DNA from: Parathalassolituus penaei
GTDB lineage: Bacteria > Pseudomonadota > Gammaproteobacteria > Pseudomonadales > Oceanobacteraceae
Assembly (NCBI RefSeq): GCF_026626885.1
Contig: NZ_JAPNOA010000027.1
Coordinates: 1-64,000, forward strand
Length of the DNA: 64,000 nucleotides
Direction: 5' to 3'
In this document: positions 25,771-35,564 of the stretch, in pieces
Numbering within the stretch: the stretch's first letter is position 1
How the letters are laid out: every line of letters begins with the position of its first letter
Program-made: the position numbers and the translations under genes
Notes under the pieces: generated by a model
The model's database searches: none
What the model was told of the DNA's origin: nothing
What the model saw: only the letters and a program-made list of their open reading frames with translations

Positions 25771-28629
25771 TTATAACAGGGCCCGCAGATTCAGGATCAT
25801 GACCACTGAACCATCACCGATCAGCGCTGCGCCGGTGTAGGCGGTTACTCCCGCCAGCAAACCGCCCAATGGTTTCTGGATCACTTCGGTGCTACCCCGG
25901 AAGTTATCGACCAGAAGGCCAAGCGGTTCACTGCCATTACGAATCACCAGGACGGCGTATTCGTTATCTTCATTAAGCCTAGTTGATATTGGCAATTGCA
26001 GGAGGTCATTCAGCGCGACCAGGGGCAAAATCTGTTCACGCAGAACGGTGGTTTGCTGCTGACGGACCTGATGAATGGCGGATTGCGGGATGCGCACGGT
26101 TTCCTGAACCTGATCCATAGGGATGCCCATCAGCTGGCCATCAGTTTCGATCATCATCACCCTGGTAGCGGCAATCGACATGGGCAGGCGGATCTGGATG
26201 CGGGTGCCTTTACCTGGGACGCTGCTGATGGTGATGCCGCCGTTAACCTTGTCGATGGCACGCCGCACGGCATCCATCCCGACCCCTCGGCCCGACAGGT
26301 CGGTGACGGTGTCGGCTGTGGAGAAGCCCGGTAGCAGTATCAGATTCAGGCATTCCTGGCGGCTGAGGCGAACGGCGGTAGCACTGTCGATCAGGCCTTT
26401 TTCAACGGCTTTTTCCCGCAGCACATCGGGGTCCATACCTAGGCCGTCATCGTTGACTTCGATCAGGACCCGATCGACCTCCTGCGAGGCGCGGATCAGC
26501 AGCTGGCCTTCGGCAGGTTTGCCAGCGCGCAGGCGTTGCTCCGGGGTTTCGAGGCCGTGATCGAGGCTGTTGCGAACGATGTGGATCAGAGGTTCGGCCA
26601 GAATCTCGATGATGTTCTTGTCGGCTTCGGTTTCCTCACCTTCCATTTCCAGCCGTACCTGTTTGCCAAGACGATTGGAGATGTCGCGTACCAGTCGCGG
26701 GAAGCGCATGGAAATGGACGAAAACGGCATCATGCGGATCTGCATGATGGTGTCCTGCATTTCTTCGGCAATCCGGTTGATCAGGCTGTGCTGTTCCTTG
26801 ATATCCCGTGACAGCTCCCGCAACACCGGGTCTCCCCGTCCACCTTCCATACGTTCGATACGGGCGGCGAGGAAGGGCAGGCGATTACGGGCAACAATCA
26901 TTTCGCCAATCAGCCCCATCAGGCGGTCGATTTTTTCCTGATCCACCTTGAGATAGCGGGGACTGTTGTCACTGCGTGGTGTGAGTTCCGGTTCGTTGTT
27001 GTCGGCCATACGCGCGCGACCGGAGTGTTCTGCTGCGACGTTGTGTTCTGATCGGCTGGCGGCAACCTGAGCCTGAGCCGGGGTGGTTGGCTGGGCTGGC
27101 GGGTTGGTGCGTTGTCGACCGGATCCCTGTGCAATAGGCGCTGGCGAGCTGACTGTTGACGGGCTGGACGGCTGCTGGGCTTGCTGACTGGTAATCGGGG
27201 CACGTCTGGTCGCCGCGGTCTGCTCCTGATCGGCCGCTACCGGATGATCGAGCAAATTGTCGATCCAGCTGATCATCGAACGGGTGTTGAAGTCTTGCAG
27301 GCTTTCATCCAGCAGCTGCCGCAGGTGATGTTTCTGCTCACTCTGCCCGGTGGCATCCATGATATTTGCCAGGCTGTTGGCGGCGGCTTTGAGTCGACCT
27401 TTGGCCCACGGGGTGTTGTGGTCGAGTTCGAGAATATGGCGTTGGGTGGCCAGTACTTCCTGCATGCCACGCTGCATCATCTCATCGTTAACATCGTTGT
27501 GCTGGATGGTGCCGGGTTGGGTCGGTTGATACTGGCTATGACGGGTTAACAGCTGCCATGTCTGTTCCATGACCGGTGAGTCCGGGGCATGGTTTGCGGC
27601 ACATTGCAGCCAGCGCAGGGCACTGGCGGTGGTGGTCTGGGTTTTGATCTGGCCAAGGATGTCGATGAGGCGTTGGCGCAAGCCGCTGACATTGCGGCTG
27701 ACATAAAGGCTGTGCAGGCCGTCGAGAGTTTCCTGCGACAGTGGCTGATCGTCGGCCTGGCTGCTCAGAAAGATCAGCTGGCGGGCATCAATCGGCGCAA
27801 CATCAATCTGTTCAACCACGTACTGGAAGTGTTGTTGCAGTTCGATGTCGCTGGCGCGGCTCAGCACATGAAACACCAACTGGCAATCATAGGGGTCTAG
27901 ATTGGCCAGATCCTGTGAGCTGCCACTGGCCGTTCCCCAGATGCAGGACGGGGTCTGACGGGCCAGGAAAAACGGATCTTCACCGGAGAAATAACACTGC
28001 GCCTGAGGGCGGTAAACAATGTAGTTCAGCTCAGGTTCGTGCAGGGATTCAATCAGAATCTGCTGCCGCAGCGCTTCGGGAATACTTTGCAGAATGCGGT
28101 GATCTGCCAGCGATGATTGATCGCTGTGCTCTGCTGCCTGTTTGGTCGCACGGCTGGTGGCGGTAGTCGCAGGCTGCTGTGTTGGTACTGGTTGTGCTGT
28201 CTGTTCCTGTGTCTGCAGTGGTGCGTTTTGCCCGACCTTGGTATTCCAGCTTTGCAGCTGTTGCTGCAGACGTTGGCACAGCTGTCCGGATTGTTCGCCG
28301 TGGGCCAGTGGCTGGTCATGCTGGTTGATTTCATCCAGCAGCAGGCTGGTAAAGTCGAGGCATTCCAGCAACAGGTCGGTGAGGTCGCGGCCAAGGGCGG
28401 CCGGCCGTTCCCGAATGGCGGTCAGCAGGTCTTCGGCAATGTGCAGGACCGATGTCATTTCCGGAAAGGTGAACAAGCTGCTGGCACCCTTGAGGGTGTG
28501 CATCAGCCGGAACAGCTCATTGATATGTTCGCTGCTCTGTTCGCCGCGTTCCAGTGCCAGCAGGGATTCACTCATCTGTTGCAGCTGATCCCGGCCTTCA
28601 GCAAGAAATTGTTGCAACAGCGGATTCAT
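25771..28629 (-). CDS. cheA: Long chemotaxis-type histidine kinase CheA
   Basis: 952 residues, longer than typical CheA. An Hpt domain covers 1-110, with His44 in LMHTLKGASS. A long central region follows with no standard P2; it contains CYFSGEDPFFLARQTPS, a segment known from alternative CheA proteins. A glutamine- and alanine-rich linker leads to the dimerisation helices (YLKVDQEKIDRLMGLIGEMI). The ATPase domain has HIVRNSLDHG, DDGLGMDP and GRGVGMDAVRRAI, and a C-terminal CheW domain ends the protein. It has no receiver domain of its own. Its stop overlaps none of its neighbours but spacing is tight. Confidence 0.93.
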   Translation of the reverse strand: MNPLLQQFLAEGRDQLQQMSESLLALERGEQSSEHINELFRLMHTLKGASSLFTFPEMTSVLHIAEDLLTAIRERPAALGRDLTDLLLECLDFTSLLLDEINQHDQPLAHGEQSGQLCQRLQQQLQSWNTKVGQNAPLQTQEQTAQPVPTQQPATTATSRATKQAAEHSDQSSLADHRILQSIPEALRQQILIESLHEPELNYIVYRPQAQCYFSGEDPFFLARQTPSCIWGTASGSSQDLANLDPYDCQLVFHVLSRASDIELQQHFQYVVEQIDVAPIDARQLIFLSSQADDQPLSQETLDGLHSLYVSRNVSGLRQRLIDILGQIKTQTTTASALRWLQCAANHAPDSPVMEQTWQLLTRHSQYQPTQPGTIQHNDVNDEMMQRGMQEVLATQRHILELDHNTPWAKGRLKAAANSLANIMDATGQSEQKHHLRQLLDESLQDFNTRSMISWIDNLLDHPVAADQEQTAATRRAPITSQQAQQPSSPSTVSSPAPIAQGSGRQRTNPPAQPTTPAQAQVAASRSEHNVAAEHSGRARMADNNEPELTPRSDNSPRYLKVDQEKIDRLMGLIGEMIVARNRLPFLAARIERMEGGRGDPVLRELSRDIKEQHSLINRIAEEMQDTIMQIRMMPFSSISMRFPRLVRDISNRLGKQVRLEMEGEETEADKNIIEILAEPLIHIVRNSLDHGLETPEQRLRAGKPAEGQLLIRASQEVDRVLIEVNDDGLGMDPDVLREKAVEKGLIDSATAVRLSRQECLNLILLPGFSTADTVTDLSGRGVGMDAVRRAIDKVNGGITISSVPGKGTRIQIRLPMSIAATRVMMIETDGQLMGIPMDQVQETVRIPQSAIHQVRQQQTTVLREQILPLVALNDLLQLPISTRLNEDNEYAVLVIRNGSEPLGLLVDNFRGSTEVIQKPLGGLLAGVTAYTGAALIGDGSVVMILNLRALL

Positions 28630-28997
28630 GAGTGGTGGTCCCCCATCAACAAACGCACAAACGTTAACAGCTCGGCCGGTTTGGCCGGTTTTACCAGATA
28701 CAGGTTGGCACCGGACTGGTAGGCAATTTCCTTGTCCTGGGCGGCGGATTCGGTTGAGACCATCATGGCGGGAGGCTGGTCGATGTCTTCCGCACGAATA
28801 CGCTGTAAAAAGCCGTAGCCATCCAGTTTGGGCATGTTGATGTCGACGATGTACAGATCGAAATGGCTTTCGAGTGCCTTTTCCAGCCCCTCCATACCGT
28901 TTACTGCCTCTTCAACCAGATAGCCGTGTTTCTCCAGGATGCAGCGTTTGTACAGGCGGATGGTGCTGGCATCGTCAATGATGAGTACTCGTTTCAT
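28626..28997 (-). CDS. CheY-like response regulator (first of the operon)
   Basis: 123 residues, one receiver domain. DDASTIRL holds the acidic pair, YIVDINMPKLDG the phosphorylated aspartate (about D53), STES the hydroxyl residue and LVKPAKP the lysine. It overlaps both cheR upstream and cheA downstream by four bases (ATGA type), so the three are translationally coupled. Confidence 0.92.
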   Translation of the reverse strand: MKRVLIIDDASTIRLYKRCILEKHGYLVEEAVNGMEGLEKALESHFDLYIVDINMPKLDGYGFLQRIRAEDIDQPPAMMVSTESAAQDKEIAYQSGANLYLVKPAKPAELLTFVRLLMGDHHS

Positions 28998-29833
28998 GAT
29001 TCCTCCCAGGGCTTCTGGTAGACAATCGCTTCCGGAAACTTGCGAACGGTGAATAGTGGCGAAATACGGCCCATGGATTCCGAATGCCCGAGGCAGATAA
29101 AACCACCGGGGGACATAACGTCGTAGAGGGATTCCGCGGCTTCCTTGCGCGACAAGTCGTCGAAATAGATCAGCAGGTTGCGGCAGAACACCACGTCGAT
29201 GGCATGCTGGCGGCGCACTTCAACCGGGTTGGCAAGGTTGACGTGGCTGAACTCAACGCAGGCTCGTAATTCATCGCAGATCTGGTACATATCGCCGACC
29301 CGGCTGAAATAGCGGGCACGCCAGGTGGGCGGCACGTTGCGTATGGAACGTTCGCTGTACAGTCCTTCTTCGGCCATATCGAGCATGCGGGTGTTGATGT
29401 CGGAAGCCAGCAGGCGCACATCGCGGTTACGCAGCATTGGCCAATTCTCCAGTAACTGCATGGCGATGGAGTAGGGTTCCTCCCCTGACGACGACGGGAT
29501 GCACCAGATGTTGATGATCTTGTCTGTCGGCAGGTGTTCGCTGAGTTCTGGCAGGATATGGCTGGTCAGACAATCGAATTGGTACTCCTCTCGCATGAAA
29601 TAGGTTTCGTTTACCGTCAGCAGATTGGTCAGGCGCTGTAATTCCTCACCATTGGCCTGAAAGCGCAAACGGGTGAAATATTCGCGGAAGCTGGCGCAGT
29701 CGTTGGCGGTGATGCGGTCGATCAGGCGTTTGTCGACAAAATAGCGTTTGCTGGACTCAAAGCGGATGCCGGTTTTGCGATAGAAGTATTCACGGAAGAC
29801 CAGAAAATCATCCTGGCTGATAATGGCTGTCAT
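28994..29833 (-). CDS. cheR: Chemoreceptor methyltransferase CheR
   Basis: 279 residues. An N-terminal helical domain (about 1-80) contains FREYFYRKTGIRF. The SAM-binding domain follows with VNETYFMREEYQFDCL, NIWCIPSSSGEEPYSIAMQL and DVVFCRNLLIYFD. It methylates glutamates on the receptors. It overlaps the next gene downstream by four bases and the HEAT-repeat gene upstream by four. Confidence 0.93.
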   Translation of the reverse strand: MTAIISQDDFLVFREYFYRKTGIRFESSKRYFVDKRLIDRITANDCASFREYFTRLRFQANGEELQRLTNLLTVNETYFMREEYQFDCLTSHILPELSEHLPTDKIINIWCIPSSSGEEPYSIAMQLLENWPMLRNRDVRLLASDINTRMLDMAEEGLYSERSIRNVPPTWRARYFSRVGDMYQICDELRACVEFSHVNLANPVEVRRQHAIDVVFCRNLLIYFDDLSRKEAAESLYDVMSPGGFICLGHSESMGRISPLFTVRKFPEAIVYQKPWEES

Positions 29834-30465
29834 GATGCTGGTCGGCTGTCGGCGATACGACGGATTGCCAGATCACAGGCAAAACCGACGTAGGCGTCGT
29901 TAAAGCGCCGGGCAGTCCGTTCCAATACGGGCAGCGCGATTTCCGTGCCCACTTCTCCGATGATATCCAGGGCGGCGCAGACAACATTGATGCTGGCGTC
30001 GTTATCCATCACGTCGAGCAACCAGTTTTCTACCTGTTCATGGCACAGTGATTCGAGAATATTAACCGCAAAAATGCGGATATCCGGGTCCTGATCCTGT
30101 AACAGCTCTTCGATAACCGGTGCCATGGCATCCGGCATCTGTTTCATGGCTTCAATGGCGTCGTTACGCAGGCGTGCATCCTCGGCCCGCAGGCAGGTTG
30201 CCAGCCCTTGCACGGCTTCCGTGGTATTGATGCGGGTCAGGCTGGTGATAATGACCTGCCGTACCGACGGGATGGTTTCCTGCTGGAGCTGGGTTAACAA
30301 CCATTGGGTGGCCTGCTGACAACTGGCAAGGTCGGCTGCAGCACGGCGTCGGATATCCGCTGACGGATCATGCAGACAGCGTTCGAGCGCTTCGACATCC
30401 AGTATTCGCCCTGTTGGATCATCCGGTGCCGGACGTGGTTGGCCAGACTTCTGTAACAGCGCCAT
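29830..30465 (-). CDS. HEAT-repeat protein of the chemosensory operon
   Basis: 211 residues from the ATG two bases after the cheB stop. The sequence is a series of paired helices of HEAT/PBS-lyase type: CLHDPSADIRRRAAADLA, SVRQVIITSLTRI, DARLRNDAIEAMKQMP, DPDIRIFAVNILESL. Such scaffolds bind other proteins. It has no enzyme motif. Its fixed place between cheB and cheR suggests a role in receptor adaptation or complex assembly, which is an inference. Confidence 0.75.
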   Translation of the reverse strand: MALLQKSGQPRPAPDDPTGRILDVEALERCLHDPSADIRRRAAADLASCQQATQWLLTQLQQETIPSVRQVIITSLTRINTTEAVQGLATCLRAEDARLRNDAIEAMKQMPDAMAPVIEELLQDQDPDIRIFAVNILESLCHEQVENWLLDVMDNDASINVVCAALDIIGEVGTEIALPVLERTARRFNDAYVGFACDLAIRRIADSRPAS

Positions 30466-30467
30466 GG

Positions 30468-31583
30468 TTATCGTGCCTTCTGGGTTTTGGACCACTGCAC
30501 GATACGTTCGGCAATGGCGTTGGCGGGTAATACGTGGCTGGCGCCTCCGGCCCGAATCAGTGCATCAGGCATTCCAAACACCACAGCCGTATCTTCTGAT
30601 TCGGCGATGGTTTCGGCTCCCGAGTTGAACAGTTTGGTATAAGCCTCCGAGCCATCGCGGCCCATACCGGTGAGCATCACGGCCATGATCCGGCGAGGCT
30701 GACAGTACTGCAGTGCCGATTGGGCCAGCCGTTCCACCGATGGGTGCCAGGTATAATCGGGGCTTTCCGCCACCGGTTTGATGACCATGCCGCCATTCTG
30801 GTTGGCCAACACCACATCCTTGTTGCCTGCGGCGATGTAAATATGGCCGGGTAGCAACGGTTGTTCGGCATTGGCTTCCAGTACTTCCATCTGGCAATAA
30901 CGATTCAGGCGCTCCGCCAGTGAACGGGTAAAGTTGGCCGGCATGTGTTGGGCGACCACAATCGGGAACGGAAAATTGGCCGGCATCTGCGGCAGAATTT
31001 CTTCCAGTGTCCGTGGCCCTCCGGTGGAGACTCCAATCAGCACCAACGGATTGTTACTGCTGTACTGGCGACCACCCAACGACGTGGTGGAGACCTCCTG
31101 GGTGGCGGGTGGCGGACTGCGGTCGGGCAGCTTGTGGTGGCGAAACTGTTTGTTGGGATCGGTGAACTTGCGCAAGCGCGCACGGCTGGCCGCTTTGACC
31201 TTGGCAATCAGTTCGCTTTCGACTTCTCCCAGACTGAGGGAAATGGTGCCATCGGGTTTGGCAATAAAATCAACTGCCCCCAGATTCAGGGCTTCGAAAG
31301 TGGCCAAGGCACCCTGTCGTGTCAGGGAGGACAGCATCACCACCGGTACCGGACGCTCCGCCATGATCAGCGCCAGCGCATCAAGTCCGTCCATTTCTGG
31401 CATGTTGATGTCGAGGGTAATCACGTCGGGCTGGACCAGACGATTCTTGGAGACTGCTTCTACACCGTTACGGGCAGTATGAATCTCAAAGTCGTCCTGG
31501 GTGCTAAAGATATGAGTGATCAGCTGCCGCATAAGGGCAGAGTCATCAACGATCAGCAATCGGGTCATGGCTGCTCCACTCAT
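30468..31583 (-). CDS. cheB: Chemotaxis methylesterase CheB
   Basis: 371 residues. A receiver domain covers about 6-125, with LLIVDDSALMRQL and LDINMPEMDG. The methylesterase domain from about 180 has GVSTGGPRTLEEILPQMP with the catalytic serine and VVAQHMPANFTRSLAERL with the histidine. It removes methyl groups or amides from receptors. The start at 31583 overlaps the triple-CheW stop as ATGA; a second good start lies at 31568 (MTRLLIVDD) with its own GGAG. Confidence 0.93.
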   Translation of the reverse strand: MSGAAMTRLLIVDDSALMRQLITHIFSTQDDFEIHTARNGVEAVSKNRLVQPDVITLDINMPEMDGLDALALIMAERPVPVVMLSSLTRQGALATFEALNLGAVDFIAKPDGTISLSLGEVESELIAKVKAASRARLRKFTDPNKQFRHHKLPDRSPPPATQEVSTTSLGGRQYSSNNPLVLIGVSTGGPRTLEEILPQMPANFPFPIVVAQHMPANFTRSLAERLNRYCQMEVLEANAEQPLLPGHIYIAAGNKDVVLANQNGGMVIKPVAESPDYTWHPSVERLAQSALQYCQPRRIMAVMLTGMGRDGSEAYTKLFNSGAETIAESEDTAVVFGMPDALIRAGGASHVLPANAIAERIVQWSKTQKAR

Positions 31584-33091
31584 AAGGAGGCTCCGTGCTG
31601 GAGGTGTTGAGATAACAATCGATCAGGAGTAATCACCTGAATCAGCCGACCGCTAGCTGGTAAATTAATCACTTTGTTGTGTTGGTTTCTGGCAGTGTTT
31701 TCGTCGGCCAGTGGTTGCCGGGGGATTGTGAGAATTTCAGTTACTTGATCAACTACAAAGCCTGAGCGCTCATTCTGATCAGAAAACACCAGAATGCGTT
31801 GGCGGTCGTTGCTTTCGCCACGCGCCATACCGAGCCGGGTACGGAGGTCAGCTACCGGCAGAATATTGCCACGCAGGTTCATCAGGCCATCGACCTGTTG
31901 GCGAGCCGTTGGCACCGGTTGCAAACGCTCCGGCATACGGACGATTTCATGGATACAACTCACCGGCGAGGCGAACTCTTCGTTGCCAAGGCGATAGACC
32001 ACCATGTGCACAAGGTCGGAGTCGTTATCATTGTTGTCGGCATCCATGTCCAACGCTTGCCGTTCCGGCGCCGACAGATGTTGTGAGTCGTTGACGGGCA
32101 GTCCATGCAGTAGCAGCAAACGTTGCAGGTCGATGATGGCGATCAGGCGTTTGCCCTGTTGCAGTTGGCACAGCCCGGAGAATTGCGCCATATCGCGGTC
32201 GCCACTCATGATGTTGCCGATGCTGCGAATCTGGTTGGCATGCAGGCGCAGCACACCAATGACCTGATCAACCAGCAGGCCATAACCACGGCCGGGATAG
32301 TCGGTAATCAGAATGCGAGCACGTTCTGGAAAGGGCTCGCGAGGCAGGCGGAACAGCTCGGCCATGTGCAACAACATCAGGGTTTCATCACCCACATTCA
32401 GCGCACCGAGAATCCCCAGCGGGCTGTTGGGCAGGCTGCTGATACCTGTGCCGGGTTCAATAATGCGACGGATCTGCTCGATCGGAATGGCGAATTCCTG
32501 ATGGGCAATCCGGCAGCACACAAACTGGCACAGGTCCTGGTCGGCATCGTCGTTCTGGGCCTGGTCGTTGTTGCTGCTATCGGGATTTGACAGTCGGCTT
32601 TCGTGAGGCGCGCTCTGGTAACTGTGGCATAACCCCAGCAGGCTGGTGTGATCCAGCACCATCACCAGCGGAAAACCGGCACACAGGCGGCAGGCGCCTG
32701 CAATCAGATGATCGGCCTGTTGCTGGTGGCTGGTAAGGGGTTCGAGCTGATCAATCATGCTGACCCGGCTGATACGATCGACGACCAGTGCCATGGGTTC
32801 ATCACCTTCCAGCACTATCGCCCGATTGCAATCCTGGTCGTTGATGTCTTCCAGTCCCATCAGGCGTCGCAGGGAGAATACTGGGATGACATTACCGCGC
32901 AGATTGGCCAGGCCCAGCAGGCTGGAGGGGGAGCGGGGCACTCGGGTAACCGCCGGAACCCGTACGATTTCCCGGACAGCCGCCATGGGCAGGGCCCAGG
33001 CTTCAGGCCCCAGGTTAAACACCACGTGAAGACGTAACGCGAGGTCATCGTCCTCCTGGTATTCGTAATTGTTCAGCAGCTCGGTTGGCAT
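31580..33091 (-). CDS. Triple CheW-domain coupling protein
   Basis: 503 residues built of three consecutive CheW domains, at about 18-150, 185-330 and 365-495. Domains 1 and 3 keep the CheW signature GLANLRGNVIPVFSLRRLMG and GLMNLRGNILPVADLRTRLG. Domain 2 is diverged (GALNVGDETLMLLHMAELF). Acidic, asparagine-rich linkers separate them. CheW couples receptors to CheA; a tandem of three could bridge several kinase or receptor ends in one array. Its end overlaps cheB by four bases. It follows the soluble receptor by 11 bp. Confidence 0.9.
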   Translation of the reverse strand: MPTELLNNYEYQEDDDLALRLHVVFNLGPEAWALPMAAVREIVRVPAVTRVPRSPSSLLGLANLRGNVIPVFSLRRLMGLEDINDQDCNRAIVLEGDEPMALVVDRISRVSMIDQLEPLTSHQQQADHLIAGACRLCAGFPLVMVLDHTSLLGLCHSYQSAPHESRLSNPDSSNNDQAQNDDADQDLCQFVCCRIAHQEFAIPIEQIRRIIEPGTGISSLPNSPLGILGALNVGDETLMLLHMAELFRLPREPFPERARILITDYPGRGYGLLVDQVIGVLRLHANQIRSIGNIMSGDRDMAQFSGLCQLQQGKRLIAIIDLQRLLLLHGLPVNDSQHLSAPERQALDMDADNNDNDSDLVHMVVYRLGNEEFASPVSCIHEIVRMPERLQPVPTARQQVDGLMNLRGNILPVADLRTRLGMARGESNDRQRILVFSDQNERSGFVVDQVTEILTIPRQPLADENTARNQHNKVINLPASGRLIQVITPDRLLSQHLQHGASL

Positions 33092-33102
33092 CGGGTGTGT
33101 TC

Positions 33103-35013
33103 TCAGGCGCTTTGCAATTCATCCGCCAGACAGGCGATTTCTTCAATGGCGGAGGCCAGCTCTTCGGCGCCCTGGCATTGTTGTTCGGCCGCCGCCGCCG
33201 CCTCGTCGGCGGCGTGTTCAGACTGTTGGGCTCCGGAGGCAATCTGTTCTGCACCACGTTTGATTTGCAGGATGGCGGCGGCGATTTCGGTGGCCGCCGA
33301 CAGAATGTCATCGGCACCGCGTTCCACCGATTCGATGTCCTTATCGATGGCAAGCAGATTGCGAGTGGACTCGTTAGCTCGTATCGCTTCTTCTGAGGCT
33401 TCTGCGGCGATGTTGCTGAGATCGTCACTAACCAGTCGGATTTGCTCTTGAATAGAACGCACCAGCTCCTTGATTTGCTCGGCATTTTCGGCGGAATCAC
33501 GGGCGAGGTTGCGGATATCGGTAGCGACCACCACAAATCCCTTGCCGGATTCACCGGCACGGGCGGCTTCAATAGAACCGCTGACGGCCAGCATGTTGGT
33601 CTGGATGGAGACGGTGGCGATGGATTCAACAATCTTGTCTATCCGGCGTGACAGTTTTTCCAGTTCCCGCACCTGTTTGACGCTATTGTTGGTGTTGGTT
33701 ACGGACAAGCGGATGCCATTGATCAGTTCATCAACCGAGCCCTTGTTGCCGCGCAGGGTTTCGCGAATACGTGTCACCATGTCGCGACTCTGGCGCGCGC
33801 GCGCCTGCGAGACATCCAGACCTTTTTCGATCTGGATAATGGCGGCTGAGGATTCTTCAGTAGCCGCGGCGGTGGATTGAGCGCCTCTGCGAATCTGCTC
33901 AATACCAGTCATAACCTGATGTGCAGCCTGACTGATGACCTGTACAACCGAGGACAGTTCTTCGGCACAGGAGGCGACTTCCTCGGCGCTTTTGGTCAGT
34001 TCAGTGGAGCTGCGCAGTTCTTCCGACAGATCAAACAGGGTCTGGGCCGCGACTTCACATTCGGTCAGAGCCTGGGCCTGTTCATTCACCAGGCGCGCGG
34101 CTTCAACCGCAGCAGATGATTGTTCTTCCGAGGCTGCAGCAATATCTTCCATGCCTTTAAGGGCTTCGCTAGCAGCGCGGGAGGATTGTTCGGCACCCGA
34201 GGAGATTTCTTCGGAGCCATGAATCACATCGCTCATTTCCTCGCGGATCACGTCAAGTTGCTCGCTGATGGTCTGGCCTTTGCGTACCTCTCCTTCCACG
34301 ATACTGGAGGCGTTCCTGATGCCTTCGGCGATACACAGCACTTCTTTCTGGATGGTAGAGACCAGCGACTGGATTTCGTTGGCACTTTGTTCGGAGGTTT
34401 CGGCGAGGGTGCGAACCTCATCGGCAACCACTGCAAATCCTTTGCCGTGTTTACCGGCACGTGCCGCTTCGATGGCAGCGTTCAGGGCCAACAGGTTGGT
34501 CTGATCGGCGATCTTGACCACGGCTTTGACGATGTCGCCAATGCGGGTGGCCTGTTTTTCCAGCTCCGAAACCAGCAGTACCGATTGCTCCTGACGGCGC
34601 GCTGACTCGCCAACTTTCTGCACCAGACGCTCGATATCGCGTGAGGTGGCGTTGGCCAGCATGGACAGGTTGGTGCAGTGTTCGCGGTTGGCTTCGGCAT
34701 TATTGAGCTGGCGCTGGATCGCGTGTGTGACTTGCTGGAACGCCACCAGAGATTGCTGGGCGGCGGCGCTGCCTTCTTCGGCACCCGCGGCGATCTGGGT
34801 CGCGGCACGGTTGAGTTCTTCTGCCGCCGCCGATGATTCGGAAATGCCCGACGACAGTTCGCCAGAGGCCGCGGCGATCCGTTCTGCCGCCTGTTGCTGT
34901 TTGGCCAGTGTACGGGCGCGTTTGCGCTGTTGCTCCGCCTCCCGGTTGATCTGGGTGGTGGTTTTGGAGGTGCTCTGACGTGGAGCCATCACTGTTTTTT
35001 TGACAAGTGCCAT
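33103..35013 (-). CDS. Soluble chemoreceptor with two signalling domains
   Basis: 636 residues from the ATG at 35013, which has GGAG six bases upstream; the frame extends to 35160 but without protein-like character. No membrane segment is present. Two complete receptor hairpins follow each other. The first has its tip at 171 ([20 protein letters not shown]), the second exactly 300 residues later at 471 ([20 protein letters not shown]). The second tip differs at the usually constant LNAA. The rest is coiled coil, rich in SSAAAEE-type repeats. It is the first gene of the operon. Confidence 0.88.
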   Translation of the reverse strand: MALVKKTVMAPRQSTSKTTTQINREAEQQRKRARTLAKQQQAAERIAAASGELSSGISESSAAAEELNRAATQIAAGAEEGSAAAQQSLVAFQQVTHAIQRQLNNAEANREHCTNLSMLANATSRDIERLVQKVGESARRQEQSVLLVSELEKQATRIGDIVKAVVKIADQTNLLALNAAIEAARAGKHGKGFAVVADEVRTLAETSEQSANEIQSLVSTIQKEVLCIAEGIRNASSIVEGEVRKGQTISEQLDVIREEMSDVIHGSEEISSGAEQSSRAASEALKGMEDIAAASEEQSSAAVEAARLVNEQAQALTECEVAAQTLFDLSEELRSSTELTKSAEEVASCAEELSSVVQVISQAAHQVMTGIEQIRRGAQSTAAATEESSAAIIQIEKGLDVSQARARQSRDMVTRIRETLRGNKGSVDELINGIRLSVTNTNNSVKQVRELEKLSRRIDKIVESIATVSIQTNMLAVSGSIEAARAGESGKGFVVVATDIRNLARDSAENAEQIKELVRSIQEQIRLVSDDLSNIAAEASEEAIRANESTRNLLAIDKDIESVERGADDILSAATEIAAAILQIKRGAEQIASGAQQSEHAADEAAAAAEQQCQGAEELASAIEEIACLADELQSA

Positions 35014-35318
35014 AACGTTCTCCATCAGCAAGCGGTGGCCAAACTCTCGTGCTTGCCGGGGTTGGATAATCTGCGGCGGCGAACGGAGTACCGGGGCAGG
35101 TCGATCAAATTTGAGGGACGGCTCAGGGAGCCAGACCTTGTGTCGGCCATAACGCCGCATTCTTTATTTACGCTAGAAGCAGATGGCCTGTTTGCAAGGT
35201 GGGCGGGCAATGGTCGACGGTTATGGTCGGGTAAGACATGTGGAAAATAAGGGAATTGTTAATAGTGGCCGATCAGCCTCTGGATAGCCGCCAAGGCACG
35301 TACGCTGCAGGATGCGTG

Positions 35319-35366
35319 AGCGCGAAGGATGGCGTGAAGGACGGCGTGAAGGATGGCGTGCAGGTG
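35319..35366. repeat. Four tandem 12-bp units (GGCGTGAAGGAT)
   Basis: AGCGCGAAGGAT, GGCGTGAAGGAC, GGCGTGAAGGAT and GGCGTGCAGGTG follow each other directly; the middle two differ at one base. Confidence 0.8.
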
Positions 35367-35421
35367 ACAGCAATGCTGCCGTTTGGGCTGTATATCAGAA
35401 CGTAGCTAATTGCTAAAAAAT

Positions 35422-35436
35422 GTACAAAAGTTGTAC
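35422..35436. promoter_or_regulatory. Operator-like palindrome GTACAAAAGTTGTAC
   Basis: Perfect 6-bp arms around AAG in AT-rich DNA between the chemosensory operon and dps. The regulator is unknown. Confidence 0.4.
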
Positions 35437-35564
35437 GAGAAGAGTGTGCAACTGCATGCGCTGCACAAGTGTGAATCCCAACGTCGCGGGTTTGGCCTGT
35501 TGCAGCTCCGTTATGCCGGGGTATGCCGGGATAAACGGAGCCGTGGGCCATAAAGCGGGTAGCG

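Larger units (their letters stand above)
35014..35564. other. 551-bp gap upstream of the chemosensory operon
   Basis: Holds the operon's promoter region, a 12-bp tandem repeat and a palindrome. The open frame 35273-35551 (minus) runs through the repeat and is not credible as a gene. Confidence 0.6.

Noticed and set aside
35273-35551. Small minus-strand frame
   Set aside because: It contains PSFTPSFTPSF from the 12-bp repeat and has no ribosome site.
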